The translations under genes were made by a program, and so were the position numbers. From assembly GCA_024696005.1 (NCBI GenBank), contig JAILHF010000045.1, positions 1-38,322 on the forward strand: 38,322 nucleotides of DNA, in the 5' to 3' direction. The notes under the pieces were generated by a model, which did no database searches, was not told the DNA's origin, and was given only the letters and a program-made list of their open reading frames with translations. Shown here piece after piece: positions 25,063 to 32,622 of the stretch. The first letter of the stretch is position 1. Each line of letters begins with the position of its first letter. This DNA is from Lachnospiraceae bacterium. GTDB taxonomy: Bacteria > Bacillota > Clostridia > Lachnospirales > Lachnospiraceae.

Positions 25063-26022
25063 TTGAAGACCATCAGTATCATGATCCCGTGCTACAACGA
25101 GATCGATAATGTAGAGGCCATGGCGGATGCGGTCCGGGCAATGCTCAAAAAGGATCTGTCCTCTTATGACTATGAGCTTGTCTTTATCGACAACGCTTCG
25201 ACGGACGGCACCCGGGAAAAGCTGGAAGAGATCTGCGCGAAGGATAAAAAGGTAAAGGCGATCTTTAACGTGACCAATTTCGGGCAGTTCAATTCGCCCT
25301 TCCACGGACTGTGCCAGACCACGGGGGACTGCACGGTCTCCATGTGCTGCGATTTCCAGGACCCTGTGGAGCTGGTGCCGCAGCTGGTGGCGGAGTGGGA
25401 GAAGGGGCACAAGGTGGTGAGCTGCATCAAGAGCAGCAGCAAGGAAAACCCGCTGATCTATCTTTTCCGCACCATTTACTACAAGATGATCAAGAACATG
25501 TCCGACGTGAAGATGATCGAGCATTTCACGGGCTTCGGGCTTTACGACCGTTCCTTTATCCGCCTGCTCAGGGAGCTGGACGATCCCATCCCTTTCCTGC
25601 GCGGGATCGTGGCGGAATACGGCGGCGGCTTCAACATGAAGGAAGTGCATTACGAGCAGGCCAAGCGCAGGGCCGGAAAGACGCACAACAACTTCTACAG
25701 CCTGTACGATGCCGCGATGCTGTCCTTCACCTCCTATACCAAGGTGGGGCTGCGTCTGGCAACGTTTCTGGGCTTCTTTACGAGTGCGGTAAGCTTCGTG
25801 ATCGCCATCGTGTATCTGATCCTGAAGCTGCTCCACTGGAATTCCATGCGCATGGGCATGGCACCTGTCGTGCTGGGTGTGTTCCTTCTCGGGGGCATCC
25901 AGATCTTTTTCATCGGACTGATCGGTGAATATATCCTGAACATCAATACCCGCGTGATCCACAGGCCTGTGGTGGTGGAGGAGCGCAGGATCAACTTTGA
26001 CGAGGCAGAAGATGGGAAATAA
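25063..26022 (+). CDS. Family 2 glycosyltransferase with C-terminal membrane helices
   Basis: 319 aa starting at TTG 25063 (the nearby ATG 25058 runs into a stop after one codon; AAGAGGACGG lies in front). The GT-A fold carries ISIMIPCYNEIDNVE, FIDNASTDGT and CCDFQDPVELVP (DxD-like), followed by two C-terminal helices (LATFLGFFTSAVSFVIAIVYLIL and VLGVFLLGGIQIFFIGLIGEYIL). This is the layout of GtrB/DPM1-like enzymes that transfer sugar to undecaprenyl phosphate. It overlaps the next gene by 11 bases. Confidence 0.87.
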   Translation: MKTISIMIPCYNEIDNVEAMADAVRAMLKKDLSSYDYELVFIDNASTDGTREKLEEICAKDKKVKAIFNVTNFGQFNSPFHGLCQTTGDCTVSMCCDFQDPVELVPQLVAEWEKGHKVVSCIKSSSKENPLIYLFRTIYYKMIKNMSDVKMIEHFTGFGLYDRSFIRLLRELDDPIPFLRGIVAEYGGGFNMKEVHYEQAKRRAGKTHNNFYSLYDAAMLSFTSYTKVGLRLATFLGFFTSAVSFVIAIVYLILKLLHWNSMRMGMAPVVLGVFLLGGIQIFFIGLIGEYILNINTRVIHRPVVVEERRINFDEAEDGK

Positions 26023-26935
26023 GCGCGCGATCGTGACCGGGGCAGCCGGCTTTGCAGGGATCCATCTGATAAAGCATCTGCTGGAGCACGGATATACGGT
26101 GCTGGCAGTGTTGCGTCCTGAATCGGAACACAACGAGCGGATCTGCGAGCTGCAGAAGACGTATCCGGAAGACAGACTGCGCGGGCTGGCCGTGGACCGC
26201 TCCGACGCGCCGCTCCTTCGGAGTGTCGGCTTCCGCGGTGAGGGCTATGATCTGTTCTTTGACCTGGCCTGGGGCGGCGGCAGGAACGACCTTTCGGCCC
26301 AGCGCGGAAACATCACGCACATGCTGGATGCGGTGGAGGCAGCGGCTTTTCTGGGCTGCCGGCGTTTCATCGGGATCGGCTCCCAGGCGGAATACGGCGT
26401 ACAGAAGGATATTATCACCGAAGAGAGCGATACCGAGCCCTTCAGCGCTTATGGCGCAGCCAAGCTGGCGGCCTGTCATCTGAGCCGCATTTCCGCGAAG
26501 CAGGCGGGGATGGAATGGATCTGGGGAAGGATCTTTTCCCTTACGGGGGAATACGAACCCTCGGGGCGCATGCTCCCGGATCTGGTGGATCTGCTGATGC
26601 GGGGCGAAACGCCGGAGCTTTCCTCCTGCAGGCAGAACTGGGATTATCTGGACGCGTCGGATGCGGCGGAGGCGATGATCGCTCTGGGCGAGCGCGGAAA
26701 AAGCGGAGAGATCTATAACATCGCCAACGGTGCTTACCGGAAGCTTAGGGAATTTACGGAGGAAGCAAAGAGCATTGTGGCACCGGAAGCCGAGATCCGT
26801 TACGGCGCGGATCCGGAGCCTTTTGTCAGCCTTGCGCCGTCCGTTGACAAGATCATGAACGATACCGGCTGGAAACCGCAGACCGCTTTTGCGGAAACTG
26901 TGGGGATCTTAAAAAGGAGGAATACCGATGGCTAA
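26012..26935 (+). CDS. NAD-dependent epimerase/dehydratase, probable CDP-sugar ketoreductase
   Basis: 307 aa from ATG 26012. Extended SDR: the Rossmann motif GAAGFAGIH at the N-terminus, GIGSQAEYG with the catalytic Ser, and YGAAK with the catalytic Tyr/Lys. In the context of rfbF/rfbG/rfbH, the gap it would fill is C4-ketoreduction or epimerisation of a CDP-dideoxy or branched sugar (as RfbJ or YerF do). That assignment is inference; sequence alone gives only the SDR family. Its start lies inside the GT2 gene and its end overlaps the NeuB-like gene by 8 bases. Confidence 0.75.
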   Translation: MGNKRAIVTGAAGFAGIHLIKHLLEHGYTVLAVLRPESEHNERICELQKTYPEDRLRGLAVDRSDAPLLRSVGFRGEGYDLFFDLAWGGGRNDLSAQRGNITHMLDAVEAAAFLGCRRFIGIGSQAEYGVQKDIITEESDTEPFSAYGAAKLAACHLSRISAKQAGMEWIWGRIFSLTGEYEPSGRMLPDLVDLLMRGETPELSSCRQNWDYLDASDAAEAMIALGERGKSGEIYNIANGAYRKLREFTEEAKSIVAPEAEIRYGADPEPFVSLAPSVDKIMNDTGWKPQTAFAETVGILKRRNTDG

Positions 26936-27809
26936 TCAGAAGATCATGCTGGGAGATTTTGAGGTGGGGGATAATCCGGTCCCCTATTTTATCGCCGAGA
27001 TCGGCATCAATCACAACGGAGACCTGCAGATCGCGAAAAAACTGATCGATGCGGCTTTCTGCACGGGCTGGCATTGTGTGAAGTTTCAGAAGCGCACACC
27101 CGATATCGCCGTTCCCGAAGCGCAGAAGAGCGTGATGCGGGATACGCCCTGGGGACAGATGACCTATCTGGATTACAAGAAGCATGTGGAGTTCGAAAAG
27201 GACGAATACGATTATATCGACCGCTACTGCGCGGAGAAGCCCATAGCCTGGACAGCCAGCCCCTGGGATCTGCCCAGCCTGGATTTCCTGATGGGATACG
27301 ACCTGCCCTTCATCAAGGTGGCATCGGCCGGAAACGGCAATGAGGAACTGCTCAAAGCGGCTTGCCGCTGCGGAAAGCCCATCATCATGTCGGACGGGAT
27401 GAGCACGCAGGAGGAACTGGACAAGGCCGTTTCGATCCTGGAGGATCACAGCAACGGCGATTACATCCTGCTGCATACCAATTCCACCTATCCGGCTCCT
27501 GTGGATGCGCTGAACCTTTCCTACATCAACACCCTGAAAGAGCGTTACCATTGCATCGTGGGCTACAGCGGTCATGAGCAGAACCTGGAGCCGACGGTGG
27601 TGGCGGCCACCCTGGGAGCAAAGGTGATCGAGCGTCATGTGACCCTTTCCCATGAGCTGTGGGGAACGGACCAGAAGGCGAGCCTCGAGATCAACGCCAT
27701 GTACATGCTCTATCGCCGTTGTGCGGATATCAGCCGCATGATGGGTGACGGGACAAAGACGCTGGATGAAGAGGAGCGCAAGGTCCGCAAAAAGCTGAAA
27801 GGGGATTGA
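26928..27809 (+). CDS. NeuB-like synthase lacking the SAF domain
   Basis: 293 aa. Conserved NeuB core: FIAEIGINHNGDLQIAKKLIDAA, VKFQKR, WTASPWDLPSLDFL, IIMSDGMST, LLHTNSTYPAP, GYSGHE and GAKVIERHVTL. These build the TIM barrel that condenses PEP with a sugar aldehyde (ManNAc in sialic acid synthesis). Ordinary NeuB/PseI proteins are about 340-350 aa and end in an antifreeze-like SAF domain. This protein stops at KKLKGD just after the barrel. No NeuA or NeuC is visible in the window, so sialic acid itself is doubtful. It overlaps the epimerase gene by 8 bases and sits directly before rfbH. Confidence 0.8.
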   Translation: MANQKIMLGDFEVGDNPVPYFIAEIGINHNGDLQIAKKLIDAAFCTGWHCVKFQKRTPDIAVPEAQKSVMRDTPWGQMTYLDYKKHVEFEKDEYDYIDRYCAEKPIAWTASPWDLPSLDFLMGYDLPFIKVASAGNGNEELLKAACRCGKPIIMSDGMSTQEELDKAVSILEDHSNGDYILLHTNSTYPAPVDALNLSYINTLKERYHCIVGYSGHEQNLEPTVVAATLGAKVIERHVTLSHELWGTDQKASLEINAMYMLYRRCADISRMMGDGTKTLDEEERKVRKKLKGD

Positions 27810-27811
27810 GG

Positions 27812-29170
27812 ATGGATCGGGAGATCTTTGAAGGATTGTCGGAAGCGGAAGCCAGGGCTCTGCTGGTAAGGCTTTCGGGTGATTATTGCGAAAAGTATCA
27901 CAAGCGCAGGGAGTACGAAGCCGGCGATCATATTTCCTACGGCGGACGTTTCTATGACAGGGACGACATGGAGCACCTGGTGGATGCATCCCTGGAATTC
28001 TGGCTCACGGCCGGGCACTACACCAGGGAGTTCGAAGAGAAGTTCGCGCGTTATCTGGGCGTAAAGCACTGCAGCGTTGTCAATTCCGGCTCTTCGGCCA
28101 ATCTCCTGGCGTTCATGGCACTCACCTCCCCGCTTCTGGGAGAGAGGGCGATCCGTCCCGGTGATGAGGTGATCACCGTGGCCTGCGGATTTCCGACTAC
28201 GGTCTCGCCCGTGCTGCAGTACGGGGCGGTACCGGTTTTTCTGGATGTGACGATTCCGCAATACAATATCGACGTTACGGAACTGGAGGCCGCTTACAGC
28301 GAGGGAAAGACCAAAGCGGTGATGATCGCGCATACGCTCGGCAATCCCTTTGACCTGGCTGCCGTGAAGGCGTTCTGCGACCGGCACGGCCTGTGGCTCA
28401 TTGAGGATAACTGCGATGCCCTGGGTAGTGAATACCTGCTGGACGGTGTGAGCGTAAAGACCGGGACCGCAGGCGACATCGGAACTTCCAGTTTTTATCC
28501 GCCCCATCACATGACGATGGGAGAGGGCGGAGCCGTCTACACGGACGATCCGCTCCTGCACCGCATTGTCCGCTCCCTCAGGGACTGGGGACGGGACTGC
28601 GTCTGCGAGTCCGGTCAGGACAACCGCTGCGGACACCGCTATGACGGACAGTTCGGGCTTCTTCCGGCCGGTTATGACCATAAATACGTTTATTCCCATC
28701 TGGGTTATAACCTGAAAGCGACCGACCTGCAGGCGTCCGTCGGTGTGGCGCAGCTTGCCAAGCTGGATTCCTTTACGGCGAGCCGTCGTGAGCATCACGC
28801 CGTTCTTTTCGATGGCCTGCGCGATCTGGAGGACAAGCTGATCCTGCCCGTACCCTGCGAAAACAGCAAGCCTTCCTGGTTCGGTTTCATGATCTGCTGC
28901 AGGGAAGGCGTCGACCGCACCGGGCTGGTCCGCTTCCTGGAAGGAAAGGGGATACAGACCCGCATGCTCTTTTCGGGAAATCTGACCAGGCATCCCTGCT
29001 TCGATGCCATCCGGGAAGAGGAAGGGAGCAGATACCGCATCGTCGGCAAACTGGCGAACACGGACCGCATCATGCGGGACGGCTTCTGGATCGGGGTTTA
29101 CCCCGGAATGACGGAGAAGATGCTGGACGTGATGATCGAAGAGATCCATGCGGGAGTAAAAATGCTGTAA
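27812..29170 (+). CDS. rfbH: CDP-4-keto-6-deoxy-D-glucose 3-dehydratase (E1)
   Basis: 452 aa from ATG 27812. A DegT/DnrJ/EryC1/StrS-fold PMP enzyme in which the usual PLP-binding Lys is replaced by His: SFYPPHHMTMGEGG, His232 at the Lys position. It also has the iron-sulfur ligands C-x-C-x7-C at Cys263, Cys265 and Cys273. Both are the hallmarks of RfbH/AscC, which removes the C3 hydroxyl of CDP-4-keto-6-deoxyglucose. The enzyme needs electrons from an E3 reductase (AscD/RfbI), and none is seen in the window. Only 2 bases separate its ATG from the NeuB-like stop codon. Confidence 0.92.
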   Translation: MDREIFEGLSEAEARALLVRLSGDYCEKYHKRREYEAGDHISYGGRFYDRDDMEHLVDASLEFWLTAGHYTREFEEKFARYLGVKHCSVVNSGSSANLLAFMALTSPLLGERAIRPGDEVITVACGFPTTVSPVLQYGAVPVFLDVTIPQYNIDVTELEAAYSEGKTKAVMIAHTLGNPFDLAAVKAFCDRHGLWLIEDNCDALGSEYLLDGVSVKTGTAGDIGTSSFYPPHHMTMGEGGAVYTDDPLLHRIVRSLRDWGRDCVCESGQDNRCGHRYDGQFGLLPAGYDHKYVYSHLGYNLKATDLQASVGVAQLAKLDSFTASRREHHAVLFDGLRDLEDKLILPVPCENSKPSWFGFMICCREGVDRTGLVRFLEGKGIQTRMLFSGNLTRHPCFDAIREEEGSRYRIVGKLANTDRIMRDGFWIGVYPGMTEKMLDVMIEEIHAGVKML

Positions 29171-29207
29171 AGCGCCTGCAAAGGGGCGCATGCACGGGAG
29201 AATGCAA

Positions 29208-30290
29208 ATGGACTGGAAAGGCTTTTATCGCGGAAAAAAAGTATTCCTGACCGGACATGACGGTTTCAAGGGCAGCTGGATGAGCAGGATCCTGCTGGAT
29301 CTGGGTGCCGAGGTGTACGGATATTCCCTGGAACCGCCCACGCAGCCTTCCCTTTTTGAACAGCTTGCGTTTTCGCAGGCGGAGGGGATGCATGACGGGA
29401 GAGGGGATGTGCGTGACGCAGCCCTCCTGAAACGCATGATGGAAGAGGCGCAGCCGGATGTGGTGATCCACATGGCGGCACAGCCGCTGGTACGCGCTTC
29501 TTACGAAGATCCCGTGGGGACGTTTGCAACAAACGTGATGGGAACGGTGCATCTTCTGGATGCGGTGCGCGGCTGTGAGAGCGTCCGTTCCGTTCTGAAC
29601 GTCACGACGGACAAAGTCTATCTCAATGAGGAGAAGGAAGAGGGCTACCGGGAGGACGAGAAACTCTGCGGTCATGATCCCTATTCCAATTCCAAATCCT
29701 GTTCGGAACTGGTGACCTACAGCTATGTCAGATCCTTTTTCGAAAAGCGCGGGATCGCGGTCAGCACCATGCGGGCCGGCAATGTGATCGGAGGCGGGGA
29801 TTATGCAAAGGACCGCCTGCTTCCCGATTGCGTGAGGGCCGTGGAAGCCGGGGAAGCCGTTGTGCTGCGCAATCCGGATTCCGTGCGGCCGTACCAGCAC
29901 GTGCTGGAGCCGGTCTGTGCATATCTCTGTCTGGCGGCGAGACAGGCATCGGAGCCGCTTCTTGCGGGAAATTACAACGTGGGACCCCGCATGGAGGACT
30001 GCCTGCGGACGAAGGAGATGGCGGAAATGTTCTGTGCGGAATGGAACCGTCTGGCGGCAGCTTCGGCGGGAGAGACGCAGGCACGGGTGGAATGCCGTCC
30101 TGACGGGGGGCCGCATGAAGCGAAGCTTCTTCGCCTTGACTGCAGCCTGATCAGGCAGCGCCTGGGGTGGGAGCCGAAATGGGACAGCAAAACGGCATTA
30201 AAAAAGACCGCGGAATGGGCTTTTGCGGTCCATTGCGGTCAAAGCGCAGATGCGGTCACGAAGGAGCAGATCAGGGAGTATCTCGGCTGA
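29208..30290 (+). CDS. rfbG: CDP-glucose 4,6-dehydratase
   Basis: 360 aa from ATG 29208 (GGGAG 8 bases upstream; ATGs at 29190 and 29202 are alternatives). Extended SDR with VFLTGHDGFKGSWM, MAAQPLVRASYEDP, NVTTDKVYLN and YSNSKSCSELV (catalytic Tyr/Lys region), typical of RfbG/AscB rather than dTDP-glucose dehydratases. It turns CDP-glucose into CDP-4-keto-6-deoxyglucose, the substrate of RfbH. Last plus-strand gene of the locus. Only 3 bases separate its end from the convergent GGDEF gene, and no good terminator is visible. Confidence 0.92.
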   Translation: MDWKGFYRGKKVFLTGHDGFKGSWMSRILLDLGAEVYGYSLEPPTQPSLFEQLAFSQAEGMHDGRGDVRDAALLKRMMEEAQPDVVIHMAAQPLVRASYEDPVGTFATNVMGTVHLLDAVRGCESVRSVLNVTTDKVYLNEEKEEGYREDEKLCGHDPYSNSKSCSELVTYSYVRSFFEKRGIAVSTMRAGNVIGGGDYAKDRLLPDCVRAVEAGEAVVLRNPDSVRPYQHVLEPVCAYLCLAARQASEPLLAGNYNVGPRMEDCLRTKEMAEMFCAEWNRLAAASAGETQARVECRPDGGPHEAKLLRLDCSLIRQRLGWEPKWDSKTALKKTAEWAFAVHCGQSADAVTKEQIREYLG

Positions 30291-30293
30291 GCC

Positions 30294-31376
30294 TTAAAAC
30301 ACGATCCGGTTCCTTCCCTGTTCTTTCCCGAGATACAGATTGTTATCGGCGTCCTTGATGTTCTCGTCAAGGCCCTTTTCTTTGTCATATTCCGTCAGGC
30401 CGTAGGTCAGCGTCACGCTGATCGTCTCCCCGTTCACCTCCACGCTGCTCTTTTTGACCGCTTTCTGGATCCGGTAAAGAACATCCATGGCTTCATCGCC
30501 GTTGAGCTCGGGAAACGCGATGAAGAATTCCTCACCGCCCCAGCGGGCAAGAAAGCATTTTTCGCCGCAAACGTTCTTCATGGCTTTCGCAACGGCTTTG
30601 AGAACGAGGTCGCCGGCATCGTGCCCGTACGTATCGTTCACCCTTTTGAAATGGTCGATGTCACAGATGCAGATGCAGCATATCATCGAGTCGGCACGTT
30701 TCACAAAGCCCTGCAGATAGTCCATGGCCATGCCGCGGTTGTTCAGGCCGGTCAGCGGATCGGTATTGGCCTTTTCCTTCAGGCGTTTGTTGTATTCGAT
30801 GAGTTTGTGTTCCAGGATCTGGCTGTCTCTGGAAAAGATGTGTGCCGCGATACAGGTGCAGAGGATGATGATGAACATGCAGCTGTCACGGACGCAGTGG
30901 CGGGCCGATATGCTGATATCCAGAAGTGGCGCACGGCTCCCGTACAGGAGCGACATGGCCTGGTAGAGGGCGAAGGTGACGATCCCGAAGACCAGTTTCC
31001 GGAAAAAGCGGCTGTTGCCGGCGAAAAAGAAGATGAAGATTAAAAAGGGCGGAAAGATCTGGAAGCCGGAATCCGGGCCGAAAAGCCACAGCATGGATAT
31101 GGCCCAGAGCGTGGTGACCAGGATGAAGCTGAGGACCGTGGCCATTTTGGGCAGCCGGTAGGATAAGAGAAAAATGAGCAGGTACAGGGTCAGCAGGCCC
31201 AGATTGCCCAGACCGGCCCCGGGATAGCCCCGCAGGAAAAACGCCACAGTGGCGATCAGAAAGAAGGCGACCAGCGTCAGGGAGAGCATGCGGATGAGAA
31301 CGGACATCTTTTTGGATTCGTTCTCTTCGGTGGTATCCTTGTTTATGATTGCATGTATTTTTCTAAGCAGTTTCAT
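30294..31376 (-). CDS. Membrane diguanylate cyclase (6 TM + GGDEF)
   Basis: 360 aa from the minus-strand ATG at 31376 (MKLLRKIHAI); a longer frame from 31436 would start inside the promoter. Six membrane helices in the N-terminal 185 residues (MASE/7TM-like sensor without large loops) are followed by a GGDEF domain: NTDPLTGLNNR, DIDHFKRVNDTYGHDAGD and the active-site WGGEEF. The motif is intact, so it should make c-di-GMP. No RxxD inhibitory site is obvious before GGEEF. Its promoter is back to back with that of the sugar-sensing operon. Confidence 0.88.
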   Translation of the reverse strand: MKLLRKIHAIINKDTTEENESKKMSVLIRMLSLTLVAFFLIATVAFFLRGYPGAGLGNLGLLTLYLLIFLLSYRLPKMATVLSFILVTTLWAISMLWLFGPDSGFQIFPPFLIFIFFFAGNSRFFRKLVFGIVTFALYQAMSLLYGSRAPLLDISISARHCVRDSCMFIIILCTCIAAHIFSRDSQILEHKLIEYNKRLKEKANTDPLTGLNNRGMAMDYLQGFVKRADSMICCICICDIDHFKRVNDTYGHDAGDLVLKAVAKAMKNVCGEKCFLARWGGEEFFIAFPELNGDEAMDVLYRIQKAVKKSSVEVNGETISVTLTYGLTEYDKEKGLDENIKDADNNLYLGKEQGRNRIVF

Positions 31377-31443
31377 GTTGTTTTCCCGCGGAAGCGGTAT
31401 GTAACGCGGAGGTTTCAGAAATAGTGCCAAAAGCAACTCTGTT

Positions 31444-31473
31444 ATTCTAACATGTTTTGTGCTAAAATAACAA
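31444..31473 (-). promoter_or_regulatory. Promoter of the GGDEF gene
   Basis: On the minus strand: TTGTTA (31473-31468), an 18-base spacer and TAGAAT (31449-31444) preceded by TGT, an extended -10. Transcription should start near 31437. Confidence 0.5.
31460..31468 (+). promoter_or_regulatory. Extended -10 promoter of the sugar-sensing operon
   Basis: TGCTAAAAT at 31460-31468 with a start near 31475. Its -35 region would fall on 31439-31446, inside the -10 box of the divergent GGDEF promoter. Confidence 0.5.
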
Positions 31474-31563
31474 GGATTTCTTTGGAAAGCTTACAAACAG
31501 CGGCCCGCAGCCGCCCGGCGGAATGCGGGGGACGGGCCGGAGCAGGTGAAAAAAGGGTATCAC

Positions 31564-32622
31564 ATGCGTGCGAAAACGGGTCTGTACATCAGCTTAACAC
31601 TTCTTTGCGCGGCGGCTGTCCTGGTCGTCGGTTTTCTGTTTTTCCGCCTGGGAAGGATGAATGCCGGGGAGGAAGAGGAGGAACGTACCTATGACCGTTA
31701 TTATGCCGTGATCTGCGATGATCCCAAGACCTCCTTCTGGCAGAACATCTACCAGGGCGCCTCACAGGCCGCCGAGGAGAAAAATGCCTGCGTGGAGCTT
31801 TTCGGCGCCAACCTGAGTTCGGAGTATACCACGGAACAGCTGATGAAGATCGCGATCTCTTCGGGGGTGGACGGGATCATGGTCCTCGGGAGCGGGCAGA
31901 AGGAAATGACGGATCTGATCGACAAAGCGGATGCGAAAGGGATCCCCGTTGTGACCATGTATACCGACAACAGCGAATCGAAGCGCTGTTCCTTTGTGGG
32001 GGTCAGTTCCTTCAGTATCGGAAACGAATACGGCAAGCAGATCCTGAGCGCAAAAAAGGAAAAGCTCCGCCTTCAGTACGGGGAAGATGCACCCCGGGCT
32101 GCGGTCGAAGAGGAGACCTCCGTGGCCGTGTTCTTTGATGAGAGCAAGCTGATGTACGATCAGAACGCGATCCTTGCGGGCATCTTTGACAGCCTGAAGC
32201 GTGAGGCGCCGGACGAGTCCTTTTCGGTCAGGCCTTTTTCCGTCGATGACAGCAGCCCCTTTTCGGTGGAGGAGTGCTTCCGTGACGTGTTCATGGAGGC
32301 GGATATCCCCGACATCCTCGTATGCCTTAGCGAACTGGATACCACCTGTGCCTACCAGGCGATGATCGATCAGAACATGGTGGGAAGCGTGTACATCCTG
32401 GGGTATTACGATTCCGAAAAGATCCTGAACGCCATCAGCCGCAATGTGGTCTTTTCATCCCTGGCGGTGGATACGGGAGAGCTGGGACGCTACGGGGTGG
32501 AAGCGCTGGATGAGTATATCACCAGCGGCAATACCAGCCAGTTCTTTTCGGCGGATGTGACCATCATCGACCGGAACAATGTAGCGGATTTTCTGAAAAG
32601 GGAGGATCCTGCCGGTGAGTAA
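31564..32622 (+). CDS. Membrane-anchored periplasmic-binding-protein-like sugar sensor
   Basis: 352 aa from ATG 31564; GTG 31546 is less likely since its GGAG is only 3 bases away. A single N-terminal helix (LYISLTLLCAAAVLVVGFLFF) without lipobox or clear cleavage site suggests a membrane anchor. The rest is a type 1 sugar-binding fold (Peripla_BP_4-like): FWQNIYQGASQAAEEKNA, ISSGVDGIMVLGSGQKEM and GIPVVTMYTDN. Its stop overlaps the kinase start. In Clostridium the XylFII-LytS pair works this way, with an exported sugar-binding protein signalling to the kinase sensor; this protein is the likely ligand input. Confidence 0.8.
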   Translation: MRAKTGLYISLTLLCAAAVLVVGFLFFRLGRMNAGEEEEERTYDRYYAVICDDPKTSFWQNIYQGASQAAEEKNACVELFGANLSSEYTTEQLMKIAISSGVDGIMVLGSGQKEMTDLIDKADAKGIPVVTMYTDNSESKRCSFVGVSSFSIGNEYGKQILSAKKEKLRLQYGEDAPRAAVEEETSVAVFFDESKLMYDQNAILAGIFDSLKREAPDESFSVRPFSVDDSSPFSVEECFRDVFMEADIPDILVCLSELDTTCAYQAMIDQNMVGSVYILGYYDSEKILNAISRNVVFSSLAVDTGELGRYGVEALDEYITSGNTSQFFSADVTIIDRNNVADFLKREDPAGE

